A stretch of 64,000 nucleotides of DNA from contig WMCF01000025.1 of the NCBI GenBank assembly GCA_009792885.1, positions 10,132,123 to 10,196,122 on the forward strand, in the 5' to 3' direction. Under the pieces are notes generated by a model that worked only from the letters and a program-made list of their open reading frames with translations, did no database searches and had not been told where the DNA came from. This document shows positions 1 to 12,600 of the stretch, piece after piece. A program made the translations under genes and the position numbers. The stretch is from Eremophila alpestris peregrina. Taxonomy: Eukaryota; Chordata; Aves; Passeriformes; Alaudidae. Positions within the stretch are counted from its first letter, which is position 1, and each line of letters opens with the position of its first letter.

Positions 1-611
1 GAGAAATTTATTCTTCCTGTTTCTGAATCTGTCAGGTTAAAAAAAGCCAAGTTTGTGACTGTGTATCAAGGGACTGCATAGGGCTCTCCAGTTGTGAAGC
101 AGTGTAGCCACAATGAAGGAATAGCTGCTTCCCAAACATGTTGAGGCGATTGCTGAAGCTTAACCATTCTCCCTCTGAAACACTTTCTTCTTGTGACAAA
201 TCCCTTGCAGTGAGTGGAGAGATGGGAAGTGGACTCACACACTATGTGAAGTGTCCTACCCTCATGCTGATTCTCAGCTGGAGAAGTGCCACCAGACCCA
301 GTCTGACTTTGTATTTGAAACCCGAAATTGAACTGCTGAATATGTCTGCCCGACAACTACCTGCATTTTTTGTTTCTGTCATCATTTTAGTTCTTAAAAA
401 GACATGTGGTTCTCTTTCACAGCTTTCAATTTTTTCTTCAGGGTAAGTAAATGAGGTCAAGACTTTCTGTAAATGAGAGAGAAAAGCAGCTAGGAAAGAT
501 GACATTGGCCATCTCGTAATGTGCCTGGCTGCAGTCATTGGGGCTGAGGTTTTGTACCTCTCGCTGGATATATTGCTGAAGTGGGTAAGGAGAACTTCAG
601 ACTCAATACAT
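1..611. other. Unannotated single-copy-looking sequence
   Basis: No repeat family, RNA or exon is recognised here. Several short open frames overlap on both strands (for example 138-446 forward, 242-652 reverse), but none resembles a known protein, and overlapping open frames on both strands are expected by chance. The GC content is somewhat higher than in the following kilobases, so an old unrecognised repeat cannot be excluded. Confidence 0.5.
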
Positions 612-1110
612 AATAGAATCGTAAAATATGCTGAGTTGGAAGGGATCCACAAGGATCACTGAGCCCCACACCTGAAGCTGTGCAGGACACTCCTAAAGTC
701 ACACCATGGACCTGAGAGTGTTGTCCTTCTTGAACTCTGTCAGGCTGATGCTGTGACCACTTCCATGGGGAGCCTGTTTCAGCGCCCAAAGACACTGCAG
801 GGGAAGAACCTTTTCTGATATCTAAATTTCCCCTTTTCTAATATCTAAATTTCTCAGCTTCATGTTTTTTCCTTGAGTCCTGTCACTGTCATGAAAGTGA
901 AGAGATCAGTGCTTGCCCCTCTTCTTCCCCTTGTAAAGTTGCTGAGTAGCACTATGAGGTCTCCCCTTAATCTCCTCCAGGCTGAACAGAGCAAGTGCCC
1001 TCAGCCAGTCCTCATACAGCTTCCCCTCCAAACCCTTCACCATCCTCTTGGCCCTCCTTTGGACACTCTCTAACACCTTAATGTCTTTAATATGTTGTGG
1101 TTCCCAATGT
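612..1110 (-). mobile_element. CR1 LINE, 3' portion, antisense
   Basis: The segment reads as the reverse complement of a CR1 3' end. It opens with an atagaatcg-type tail (the inverted ATTCTATG terminus), followed by the usual 'gttggaagggatccacaaggatcac' type block and, further right, the 'ctccaggctgaacagagcaag' and 'ttggccctcctttggacactct' blocks that encode the C-terminal reverse transcriptase region on the minus strand. CR1 copies move by target-primed reverse transcription and are usually 5'-truncated; this copy is about 0.5 kb. The 117-codon reverse-strand open frame at 906-1259 is this degraded CR1 reading frame running into flanking DNA, not a host gene. A local direct duplication of about 20 bp (TATCTAAATTT repeated near 820 and 842) lies inside it. 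The right boundary is approximate. Confidence 0.88.
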
Positions 1111-4100
1111 GTGAATGTTTCACCTTTCATTGTTAACAGACAGTCAGGTTTTTTCCAGGGTGATTTCCTGACTTGGTGGAAAAGTTTTTGGTCTCCTATC
1201 AATATGTTCAGATTTTTGAGAAGATATTTCTTTGATCTATCCTCCCTTTTTAAGTACACTTGACTTTTCAGTTGCTACAAATGTTACCACATGTATATAA
1301 ATGTAAACATACACTAAGGCAGAGAAAATGCTGGTATTTTATCTCACAGTCCTCAGACACTTTTATCCCAGATAAACTGGAGTAGTCCTTCAAAATAAAC
1401 ATCTGAAATCATTCATGCTCTTTGGTGTAAAAATGTTATGATGAGACTTTTTTCCCTTAAACAAACAAAAAGCCAAACCAGCAATCAAAAGAACTCCATT
1501 TTTTTCTATGTGTTTTATAATGCTCTATATTTTTTTTTGAAGAAAAAAGAAATTCAAAGAACAATTAAGGCTCACATTCAATTCTCTGTTGGTATCCATA
1601 AGTATTGGGTTTAGGGTTTATTGTTGATGTTGTTGTTTTGTTGCTTTGTTTGGCTCAGGTACTGAGTTTTTTGGAGGGAGAAATGGTTGTATATCAGTAA
1701 AATGAATAAAGCCTAGTATTTAATGGGGCAACTGAACTTTCAAATGCATAATTTTGAAGGTATTAATGATTTTTTTTAAAGCTTACTCTTATTCTTCTAA
1801 GATAACAAGCAAAACCATCTGTCTTTAGTGTTTGTTTTGTTTTTTTAATAAGGATTTTTCTCTGAATATTTTTTGAAGAAAGTGGGGCTTACTTGGCTCA
1901 TTCACTGTTTGGCCTCTGGAATAAATAGTCCATTTTGATGTCATAGCTAGACACAGAGAGCAAAGCTCAACCAGCCTTGCAGATATTTTTTAAGATAATC
2001 AGTGACTATGAGAAGAAAATCCAAACTAAATAGAGGCAAATCGATGTAAAAATATTGCCATTAAAATATAAAAATACACTTGCTCTCTAGTTTTTTTAGT
2101 CATCCTTTGAAAAATGGGGAATTTGTCAATGGTTTGGAAAATACAGAGGAGAAAGGAATAATTTTAGATTAATGTCCTCTGAGAAGGTGTGCAGGAGATC
2201 CAAACGTGCAATAATTTAGAACTCTGGTACTAAAATACAGTACTGATCTGCAAAGAGCTGAGACAACCAGACTGTCCTGATCTTTAGTGAATGTTAGTGG
2301 ATAGTAGGAGAAGAATTTGCAACAGCACATTCTTAATTTTGAGCTTAGCTGTGGATAATATGTATCATTGCCTCATAGAGTATTGAGCTCTCAATGTAAA
2401 TACACATTTTGAGAACCATGAAGACAATGTGATTCTATAAAATACTAGAAGAATATGTAGACCTGACTTCTTACAGCTCCTCACACCCATTAAGATACCA
2501 TTCCTAAAGGTTTAAAGGCATGACTTAATAAGCATCATAAGGAACTTCCTTATTTTAGTAATGATGCTCAAAATCACTGCTAAAAATAGAACCAAAAAAC
2601 CCTCCACCCACACTAAAAAGAAGAGAAAAAAAGAGAAGAGTCTGATAAAGCTATGAAGTTTATTTCACAGAACACTTATTGGGTTATTAATCAACAAGTT
2701 AAGTTATTAACCTATGAGTCAATTACAAATTTGGAGGCAGCCAAGCATTAGGAAACAATAAATGGAAAGTGGATTCAAGGCAATCCTATTTATGGATTAA
2801 GGATGTAACAAGTTCTACTTCTATGAACACAGTAGGAAGCTGTCAGCAAGGACACCCATCTTTACTCACAATTAGCATCGTTTTTCCAATAAGTATGGAA
2901 CCACAAGTACTATTAGCTAAATTCCCCACTCACACAAATGCATTCTTTACTTTTTGCCTACTTTCTGTGTAGATTTTTTGTTGCATATCTAAAAAAACCC
3001 ATCTGTCTCCTCCTTTGCCTTTTTGAAAGCCATGATTGACTTCTTCCAGTGATCCACTTCTCCCACCCTGTGTAAATTCTCAGTCATTCTTGAGCAGTGT
3101 GATACACTTCCTAGGTTGATAAGTAGTTTTGTCCCGTTTGAAAGTCCCTTCCACTTCAACTGGACAAGACTTTTAAAGTATTGGCAACACTTGACACTTA
3201 ACAAAAGATAAAAAAAATTGAGGATAATTGTTTAAGCCTATATTTGATATTCAAATACTTCCTCAATTCCATTGAAAGGACACAACACAGCCAAACAGGT
3301 AGCAAGGATGTAATACCTTTCTTTTTCTGAAGCTGTTTTTCAAGGTATTTCTGAGGAAAACATTTGCAACAAGCATTTAGCCATAAAGAACAGTGTGTAA
3401 ACTTATGGTCCCTCGTCTTAATCCCAAAGCCTGAGAGGAAAATGTCGGCAATAAATTCCTCATCATCACAAGCATCACTTCTTAGAAAAATATGTTACCA
3501 TTAAAGTCCCTACACAGAGGGATATGGAGCTCTATGAATTATACTTTGCATTCATTAGGTTTTTGCCTGTTTCACCAGCAGTGTTTCTGGGTGCCCAGCA
3601 CAATTCATCCCTCATTATCAGGATGAATATGAAATAAAGCAAACAAACTTTTCTACTTTATAATTGTTGTTGGCAGCATTTAACATTTACATACGTGGAA
3701 TATTAGCACAAGGGATACAAAGTCATTACAAACTAATGCTTTACAAAGTGGAAAGACAATATCCTCAGCATCACTCTGCACTGCAATTCAAATGGCACAT
3801 TTCAGGCGATTTATGCTAATTTCCATCATTTACGGAACATAATGATACAAATCTGTTAGATTTCATAACAACAGCCTCTAAGTGTTTAGAACTATGAAAA
3901 ACATGGTAATAGTCTCATTAACTGTAAGTCGAGAATCAAATTTCTATTTCTAGGCAGAACTGTTATTGCTTTACTCTTGATCCACAACTCTTTTATGTTT
4001 CACAAGTTATAACAGCCACTGGTCAGCTTCATTTCTTTCCATTAGAAGCCTCATTGAGTAACCTCAAAGTAATAAGGAGAGAACAATTGATACTGATCTT

Positions 4101-4837
4101 ACCTGAAGTAACTTGTTGGCCACTTTCTGGCTGGTATTAGCTTGACAAAGGACAGTGATATCCATTTTCCCTTGATGTGCTTAGAAGCCTTAAGTGTATA
4201 CAGGGTTCATAGCTTAAGCCATTGATATATTGAAAGAAGAAGGCAATAGCACAGCAAATGTTTGCCTTTCAATCTGACATTATAGTGAAAAGGAGAATGA
4301 ACACTGTGTTCATAAGAAAAAGTATGGCTAAAGTAAGCAAAAAGCCATCATTTCTGGAGTTCATGAATGCTGGGAGGTATTAGGAGAAAAAGGTCAACTG
4401 ACTGTCCAAAGCCTATCAAAAGGTTACTTACATCAAACAGTACAGCCAAGATATGTCCTGGATCAACAGTGGAAATGCTGGTCTGTTTATTCCTTCTTTT
4501 CATCCTCAAAAATTTTTATTGGTAGTTTTGAGTATAATATCGAAAAGGACAATGACGAGTTGAATAGAAACAAATTTGTTCCAGGTTATACTTCAGCACA
4601 TTGGTTTCATCCCATCACACTGACAAGGCAATGTACAGTTACTGACCCATAACTGCAGATAAATCACAATTATGTCCTTTCCTAAACTTTTATTTGCTAA
4701 GGGAAACAATTTACATAATGACTGAACACATCAAAGTCTGTAACAATACAGCTGTTTTTCAAAGCTTTATCTTCTGAATCATTAATGTCCTAGGACTGCA
4801 GGAATTTGTGTGGTGGATATTATAAATTTATAAAACC

Positions 4838-4915
4838 TAATCTAATTTAAAAACTTAACCTAAACTTAACATTTAAATTTAAAGAATAACTTAACCTAAA
4901 TTAAGTACTTACATA
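4838..4915. repeat. Short AT-rich quasi-repeat of TTAACCTAA
   Basis: The motif CTTAACCTAAA occurs at about 4853 and again at about 4890, with related pieces (CCTAATCTAATTT, ACTTAACATTT) between and before them. The units are imperfect and unevenly spaced, so this is a degenerate simple repeat and not a true satellite. It resembles neither the TTAGGG telomere repeat nor a known avian satellite that I recognise. Confidence 0.5.
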
Positions 4916-7746
4916 AAATGATCAATCATTATACATATGAAAAGCTTTCCATAGATTTGCATTTGGAGAAATTACTCAGCAGATGTATCAGTGACTTGTC
5001 TGATACAATTATTTGAATTGATACACTAGAAGAATAACAATCTAACAAAGACAAAATCTTTCAAGTCCTTAAACAGGTAAATTCTCAACTGCTATTTCTA
5101 TACAAAAGAGGAAAGTAGAGAAAATGTTTAGGTTACCCCAGGAGTCTAGAGATAAAAAATTACAGTAAGCATCAAGTACAAACACACTGTAGAAATTGAA
5201 GGTATTGCAGTGTAGCAGAGATGAAACATCGTCCAGCATTTCTGTAGCAGATCATTTTCCATTAGCAGCAGTCAATAAGCCACCAAAGGTGCAATACTAC
5301 AAGAGCTTACAGACTTATAAATGTACAAATGCAACCCTTAAAATCTAGAGAAGCTGAAAAACTATGTACTGGGAGTCATTTAGGTACTAACCCTATCAAA
5401 CCATATTGTTTAACCCAAGTCGCATTAATTTGATCATAAGCAGTGTAAACAGTGGCAAAACTATCAATAATGAAATAATGAAAAGATTTTTGCTTCTCTT
5501 GTTACAAGCCCAAAAGGCTCTATGGAGGTACAAGAAAGGTTGTGAAGTGCATTATCCCACAACCCTTAGAACATTCTTTCTCTCTCTTGACTCCTTTTCA
5601 TGAAATCACTTCTACACAAACAGAAACCCATACTGGGCTTCTATCTGCCATGTGCATTTCTGGTAACCCTACTGAGCTTTGCCAAAGTGTTCTACAGTTT
5701 ACCTCTGTTAGTAAAGTAAATTTATTTTCTTGGAACAGAAAGTGAACAGTTTTTTTCTGCATTCATGTTCCATAGCCTGTCATAATCTTAGGGATATCTG
5801 CATCAATCCTCCAGCACGACTTCACTGTGATTGGTTTCTACATGAAGTTGAACAATTTATTATCAGCTAGTTCCCTGTCTTTTAACTTGTTTGGTGTGCT
5901 GTATATATCCACTAGCTCTGCAGTTTATTTTCATTTTTACTGATATGCTCAGTAAATATGTCAGCTTTATTGAGGCATTCACTGTCCAGATAGCTTCAGG
6001 AATGTTCTGAAAATTAAAGCTGATTGCCAATACCTATTTCTACCTTCTATATCTTAGTCATTAGAATAGAATTATTTTCATTTTAGAGTGGAGATCTGCT
6101 TACCTGTGAAAACAGAGAGAAATTCAAGACTGTTTATCATTCATTATCTGTACAAACATATTTCTGGATCATCTTTTTAACACCAATGAGAAAGAAAAAG
6201 AAATATTAAGTCAATTTTAACAAAGATGTAATAGATAATTATGTCTTAATAAAGCCACAAATAAAATAAATTATGCAAAAAGGATAACATATTAGGAAGT
6301 CAGGAATGACAGATTCTGTAAGCAAATATTTATAGCTGGAAACCTTCCATTTGAGAGTCTTCAAGTCAATCTGCTATGACTTCTTTGCAAATATTTAGTT
6401 AAATTCTTCCCATTGACTATTTATGTACCAGAATTACTTGGCTGGCTTTATTTTGCATACTAATTGCTATTTCAGGCTATTACTGCTCTAGAAAAATCAC
6501 TGTCAATATTTTTTTTTCACTTAGTTCACTATGAATTCTGTGTCACCTTTGATTTACCAGACTAAAATATATTAATTTGAAAGACATGAAGAGCATTGAA
6601 GTAGCGCTTAAAATACACTTTTAAGAGGAAAAGATGCAAGAATGGATTGCTTTTCAAAAGATAGATGCTATTCAAAGGCTTAGTGCATTTAAGAATTAGA
6701 CACCACAATACTTATGGGTTTTTTTTAATCTTCAGGACAATCTAAACACTGAAATAGGAAAACACTGAGACAGGAGAACACTGAAAACACTTAAATTTCC
6801 ATTCAAATACAGAAATAGTATTTGTAGTCTTGTAGATTGATGCCTTCACACTTAAACAGATGGAAAAAGAAAGCAAAGGACAGATAACTGCAAACAGTCC
6901 TCTCTTTAGAAAGACTAGTATCACTCATGCAGTCTAGACTGTATGAAAAGCAAAGAGCTCACAGGGCAAAGCACTAAACTGTGGGATGAAGAAAATTGCA
7001 ATCTTTTTTTATATCTTGTCTTGTCCTTCCTCTCTTAAACACAGCTAATTTTAAGCAAAGTGCAAACATGCTCAAAGCTGAAAATTCAAGGTGGCAAAAA
7101 TTTTTAACATATGTTACTTGTTAAGATTGGAAGCAGAACCAGCTTTGACTGACAGAAAACTCCAAAAAGAAACACTTCCCAAATTTTAACATTATTCCTT
7201 TGCAAAACAATTTTTCAAATTATGATATCAAATAGGATAGGTTAATATATCAAATATGAATTCAACATATATCTTTTTCTAGTTTCACTTTGAGCCATCA
7301 TTCGCTACTACAATCAAGGTTTTGCTCTTAACTGTCTCAATATTATGCTTTAAAACATTATCTTGATCTCTCTCTAAATGAACATGTTAATTTATTATTA
7401 CCTGAAATAGTAGCCAATAGAAGGATCATGATTTAAAAATAAAAATAAGAAGAATCCATTACTTTCTAGACCATTAAAAAAACCACCAGCAACAAAACCA
7501 ATTTCTAATTTCTAATAAAGCATCACTAAATTTTTCAATTTTTTCCTTAAGTCAATAATTCCAAATAGTGTTGAATTATTAAATCTAGTGAAACCTAACA
7601 ATATGAACAGTCGCAGATCTCTAGAACTTTTTCTTTAGAGCATGATCTCTCCTCCTGCTCAAGACTGCTTAATTGCTGAGTCTCTTGCAAGGTGGTTCAT
7701 TTAACTGCTCGTATTAATAATTTTAGGTGCGGCTCCAAAATGATAA

Positions 7747-7929
7747 ACCTATCTGAAAGGTGGATTTCCTTCAGCTAGGTTTGGTGTTGGGGGATCAACA
7801 CGAGCTACACTAGCAAAGATTTGGGCTTTTCTGCCTCCTTCTGAAAGACCTGATCTTGTGAATGGAATGGGACATGTCTGGGACTGTGAAATTGAACTTT
7901 GGGAAAGGACACCTCCTCTGTGGCAATGA
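7747..7929 (+). other. Unrecognised ATG-less open frame, 60 codons
   Basis: Reading in frame from 7747, the DNA is open to a TGA at 7927-7929. The peptide is rich in glycine, arginine, tryptophan and proline (for example the local strings RFGVGGSTRATL and GMGHVWDCEIELW), unlike the Lys/Phe/Ile/Leu-dominated translations typical of nearby AT-rich DNA. An AG at 7726-7727 lies upstream, but in-frame TGA and TAA codons at 7741-7746 separate it from the frame. I do not recognise the peptide. It could be a worn fragment of a retrotransposon or processed pseudogene, or chance. A frame of this length alone is not evidence of a gene. Confidence 0.15.
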
Positions 7930-8879
7930 AGGACAGAAAAGGAAGGATGGAGGGGAACTGGAGGAGGCATGATGGCTGAAGCTAGAAAAGTGCTTAATGT
8001 TAAAAAAGGTTCTTTTGTGGCTCAAAAAAAAAAAAAAATTCGAAAATGTCCTCTGTCTTTCAGCAATAAAATGATAAAAAACTCCGTTAAAAAACCCTGT
8101 AAATTTTAGATGAGAGAGGCCACACCCTCTATTACTATGTATAAACAACAACATAATTAGATTATGAACAATTTATTGGTACAGAAGATATGACTGCCTT
8201 CAGGTCAGCTTAGGAGACCTACAGAAAGATTCTCTGTGTAGGAAAAAAAGAATCACTTTTACAACTTAAAGTACCATCAGAAACCAAGTCTATTGAGATG
8301 TGAATGAGGACAAGACTGGTCCATTCCATAAAATGTCATAAACAGCAAGGGATTGAAATACTTTTTTTTATGATTTAAGGACAACATGCACAGACTGCAA
8401 AACTGTGAAGCTGGTGACTTAGGCCTCAGTGCATCAGTCAGGGCACCCTGAGATACAAACAATGACTCAGATGTGAATGATGAATGTAGTAAGTAATTGT
8501 CCATGGAACCACTCTGTCAGATTCTCCTAAGAATAGTTCATCTTTGAATGTAGTTTTACCAGACAGAGTAAGAAGGCAGCAGGCTTAAAGGATTTAAATA
8601 CAAATTGAGTAAATAAAAATAAACCTGGTAATCTAAAAATGAGGAAAAAGTCTTGTACAAAATAAAAGAATATGTAATTGATAAATGCTAAGTGAAAAGT
8701 AATTTTATTTTTTGTCACTAGGAAAAAACAACCACCAGAAACTTTTTAACATGTAGTATAGGTGTAGCAATTCTGTGTTACTAGGAAAAAAAAAAGTCTT
8801 ACTTCAGTTCAGAGCAAGGTTATGGAAGAGATCAACCTAAGTTGTGACATTACATAGCACATGCAAGACATGAGGCCCT

Positions 8880-9383
8880 GCCCACAGAGATTTATGAAAG
8901 GAAAGTCCTTCTTCAGCAACCTGATCTTCTTCAAGATCAGGATGACCTGCGTAGTAGATGAGGGAAGAGCTTTGCATGTTGTCTATCTAGACTTCAGTAA
9001 ATCATTTGATGCCATCACACACAGCATGATCCTAGAAAAAAATGGCTGCTCATGGCTTGGATGGGTGACTGTGGTGGGTAGAAAACTGGCTGGATGGCCA
9101 GCCCCAGGGGGTTGTGGTGAATGGAGTTAAATCCTGTTGGCAGTCAGTCACTAGTGGTGTTCTCCTGGGCTCAGTTTTGGGGCAGGTCCTGTTTAGTATC
9201 TTTACTGATGATCTGGATGTGGTGATCAAGGACATCCTCAGTAAATTTGCAGATGACATCAAGTTTGGTGGGAGTGCTGACCTGCTCAAGGGTAGAATGG
9301 GTCTACAGAGACCCCTTGAGCAACTGAGTAAGGACAATGGCATGAAGTTCAATAAGGAAAGGCCTCTGGCTCCTGTGTTTGAG
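8880..9383 (+). pseudogene. CR1 ORF2 reverse transcriptase remnant
   Basis: Two overlapping frames carry successive reverse transcriptase motifs. The first (from 8861) contains the LDFSKSFD motif at 8987-9010, matching the palm A motif with its catalytic aspartate in CR1 (usually LDFSKAFD). The second, offset by a frameshift near 9115-9130, holds the GSVLGQVLF motif and then FADD at 9246-9257, which corresponds to the FADD catalytic box of CR1 polymerases. It is followed by a KFGGSADLL-like stretch, close to the usual KLGG. The endonuclease domain and the rest of the N-terminus are absent through 5' truncation. The frameshift and the inserted CR1 downstream mean no functional enzyme is made. 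Confidence 0.88.
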
Positions 9384-9510
9384 TCATAGAATCACAGAAT
9401 TCCTACTTGAAGTGACCTCTGGATATCGTTTAGTCCAACCGCCCTGCCAAGGCAGGGTCACCTAGAGCAGGTGACACAGGAACACATCCAGGTGGGTTGC
9501 AGCAATCCAG
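9384..9510 (-). mobile_element. Short CR1 3' end nested in the sense CR1
   Basis: The piece begins with TCATAGAATCACAGAATTC, the inverted CR1 3' tail, then a 'gaagtgacctctggatatcg' block and 'ccaaccgccctgccaaggca', standard antisense CR1 3' sequence. Sense CR1 sequence resumes at about 9520. The simplest reading is a short, severely 5'-truncated CR1 that inserted in the opposite direction. No clear target-site duplication is seen, as is usual for CR1. The right edge is uncertain by about 15 bp. Confidence 0.8.
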
Positions 9511-10236
9511 TGTAGTCAGGCTTGGAGAGCAGTGGCTAGAAAACTGCACAGCAAAAAGGGGCTGGTTGGCAGCTGGCTGAACATGAGCCAGCATACGCTC
9601 AGGTGGCCAGTAAGGCCAACAACATCCTGGTCTCTATCAAGTGTGTCCAGCAGGACCAGGGTAATGATTTTCCCCCTGTACTCAGCACTGGTGGGACTGC
9701 ACTTTGATTACTGCACTCAGTTTTGGGCCCTTCACTTCAAAAAGGACATTGTGGTGCTGGAACATGTCCAGACAAGGGCAACAAGGTTTATGAAGGGTTT
9801 AGAGAACATGTCTTATGGGAATGGCTGAGGGACCTGGGTTTGTTTGGTCTTGAGAACAGGAGGCTCAGGGGGGACCTCATTGTTCTCTACAACTGAAAGG
9901 ATGTTATAGTGAGGTGGGGGCCAATCTCTTCTGCTGTGCCTGCAGTGAGAGGTCCAGAGGAAATGACCATGAACTGAGACAGGGGAGATTCAGATTAGAT
10001 ACTAAAAAAATTTTTTTACTGTTGGGGTGATCAGGCACTGGAATAGGATCATCCTCTGCCAGAGAGGTGGTGGAGTAACCATCCTTGGAGCTTTTCAAGA
10101 GGTGTCTGGATCTGGTGCTGAGTGATGGTGTTTAGTGGCTTAGGGGTTGCAGTGGTAGTGCCAGGTGAATGGTCGGACTAAAGGATCTTGAAGATCTCTT
10201 TCAACCTTGATGATTCTAGTATTTTATGGTTCTAAG

Positions 10237-11284
10237 CCTGAGTGTGTCTAGCAACTGAAAATATCACTACTGGATTATTTGTGTGTCAATGTGTGCATAA
10301 GAAAGCTCATTACTGAGCTATTTTAAGCCACATCAAGCCTAGCACAGCTAAGAACTTGGGCATTTAGGTTCTCAGGCAGAGAAGTTTGCTTCAAGTTCTC
10401 TGACCTTTGTTTTACACCCATAGATGAGATATCAAGTTCATTTTTGTCTCATACAATATAATGTGTTATTCAAACAGAGCTAACTCTTCTCATGAAACAT
10501 GTCTGCAGTCACAGGTAGTATTCTGCTCACATTGTACTGACTGTGCACCATCCCTTGGAGGAAGATTACATATTGTTGTTCTAGTGCAACTGTGCCAAAA
10601 GTAGTGCAGTTTCAAAGCTCCCAAACTTGCTGGTTTTGGCAAAGTACAGATGTTAACACTAAACCTATCTTATTTGAACACCCATAGGAAAGGGACTGAC
10701 ATTTTAATGGGGGATTATGGGTAATTACCAAAGAAATCACCTTAGTGTATTCAGCTGTTTCTGAAATCATGGCCATTCACTTGGTGTTCAACATGTCTCT
10801 TTTGAAACCATTTTGTAGCAGTTAATTCCAAGTGCAACTGGCCCTGATGTCACCAGCTATACTTTGACAGCATAAAATATCATCATCATCATCTGAAATT
10901 ATGGCTATAAATTGGTCTGAGAATAAATTGCTCTACAGGGAAACTTGCAGAGCTACAATTTAGGCAAGATATTTTACATTTAAAGTGAATATGACTCAAG
11001 TTTTCAATCAGAGAAACGTGATATGTCGCTATATAAAGAGACAAACTGAACAAGTTTCTACTCCTAACACAAATTTATAATTAGCACCTCAATGTGACAG
11101 GCTTATTTAAAACCAGACACAAGAAATCCCTTGGAAGACGTAATGAGTTGCAGAATAGTTTATGTTGAAACTTTGTTGTTATATGGAGTCAAACACTTTG
11201 TTAGGAGAGAAAATTTCATTACTTTGCCATTCCATATACCCATGTCTTTCTCTGTCTTGAAGATATTCTTGTCTTTTCTCTTCA
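10237..11284. other. Non-coding interval, nothing recognised
   Basis: AT-rich sequence with no recognised repeat apart from a short ATC run at about 10881-10892. No exon or RNA feature is apparent. Confidence 0.5.
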
Positions 11285-11380
11285 GGACACAGATAATACT
11301 GGAAATTCTTCAGAGAAGGGTGCCAAGGATAATCAAAGGTCTAGAATATGTTCTATATCAACACCACTTATATAGATAAG
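11285..11380 (+). mobile_element. Old CR1 fragment, sense
   Basis: The translation LEILQRRVPRIIKGLEYVLY at 11297-11356 parallels the CR1 ORF2 C-terminal segment, where the usual pattern is VLERVQRRATRMIKGLE followed by LSYEERL. The DNA block 'cttcagagaagggtgccaagg' also matches that region. Flanking sequence is not recognisably CR1, so this is a short and strongly diverged relic. Confidence 0.65.
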
Positions 11381-12600
11381 TGTTGTGTGCTCATTTACAT
11401 GTTTGCTTCTAAATCTTAAAGGAGAGAAAAATAAGAATGGGAAGAGGATGGAGACTTGTCAAATATGAGCAACCTAGGAAAAACAAGCAGGAAATATGTT
11501 TCATTACCCTCCAGTACTGATGATGACAACTTCAATTAAAGCTAGGAAGGGAGGGGTTCAAAACTGTCTGATGGAGGAACTTCCTCTGGCACATTGCAAT
11601 TAAGCTGAATTCTTTTCTGCAAGATGCTATGAGTTTATTAGTCAATTAGATAAATCAATGAAACGAGAGTGTAACCTACAAGCCAGTAATTTTATACAAG
11701 TAACACAAAAGATGTAATTTCTTACACGTGGAATCTCCAAATATTTTCTCTTTTCAGCTTGGTAAATGCTGAAGATGCATTACTTTATGTGTACACTCTT
11801 TTGTTACCTTGATGTTTCTATATCTGTCCACAAAATAGTGGCTAGGCAAATTTCTTGCTTTCATGTGGTATGTGTGTCCTCATACCCTTACTTCCTCCCT
11901 TCTCTACTGGCCATGAGAGTCTCCTGACTGCCTTCAAGAATAGTTAAAAAATAAAAATATATATAGAACACAGTTTCTTTTACTGTGTTGTTCATACTGC
12001 AATTCTTTCTTTTCAGGTGATATTTGGAATCATGTGTGTCCTCATTTCCAAGACTTATGGTGAATGGATAACATCACTCTTAAGAATTGAAAAAAATTTT
12101 TTTAAAAATTGTATGGCAGTGGAATCCAATTATCTCACTGTTATAGGTTATATGCCTTTCTTGCATTAAGGGCTTTTGGAAAAGAGTTTATTTTTATAGT
12201 GGACAATTTTCATATTGTTGATTTACTGCGCTCAATAGTATGCAAAATTGCCATTTATTCTGAAAGTTTCAGCTTTTTTTTTGTGCCCTCAATGTGTGTA
12301 TGGCATTTTCACTTCATATGTGGATATAGATACTACACATCAGGATTAAGAGGTCTATTTTGTAAGACTGTTTCTTACAGAACAAGAAACATATTTTGCT
12401 TAAAAATCCACACAAATAAATATTTCACATTTATACATTCTTGCAATGCATTGCTTTAAAACATTAAACAAGATATCTGAAGGCTGTTTTACCTTTATAA
12501 ATTTCTAGATAATTTTCTATCAACTTCAAAAGAAAACAGGGACATCACTGGCATGTGCTATACCATCATTCTTAAACAAACTCAGGTTCATTTGTGGCAT
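11381..12600. other. Non-coding AT-rich interval
   Basis: No gene or repeat family is recognised. A 116-codon forward open frame at 12109-12459 is rich in Phe, Ile, Cys and Tyr. That is what translated AT-rich non-coding DNA looks like, and no domain was recognised. Confidence 0.5.

Larger units (their letters stand above)
1111..8869. other. AT-rich non-coding interval without recognised genes
   Basis: About 7.7 kb in which I recognise no transposon, RNA gene or host exon. It holds short A-rich and A/C-rich tracts (near 2585-2635, 7478-7505, 8023-8040), T/G-rich tracts (1615-1660) and an AT-rich quasi-repeat at 4838-4915. Open frames do not exceed about 115 codons and look like chance. One ATG-less open frame at 7747-7929 is listed separately. 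Part of the interval (about 3660-3900) has features of a conserved non-coding element, but that is inference only. Confidence 0.5.
8870..10236 (+). mobile_element. CR1 LINE, 5'-truncated, sense, interrupted by a small CR1
   Basis: A roughly 1.37-kb CR1 copy on the plus strand. It begins within the reverse transcriptase domain, continues through the C-terminal region (a 'ggagagcagtggctagaaaa' block at about 9522 and a 'gtccagacaagggcaacaag' block at about 9766) and ends with the 3' UTR and a degenerate terminal motif (TGATTCTAGTATTTTATGGTTCT near 10210-10235). An antisense CR1 piece at 9384-9510 interrupts it. Frameshifts and stops show that it is dead. The 98-codon frame at 9532-9828 is the degraded C-terminal part of ORF2. 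Confidence 0.92.
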
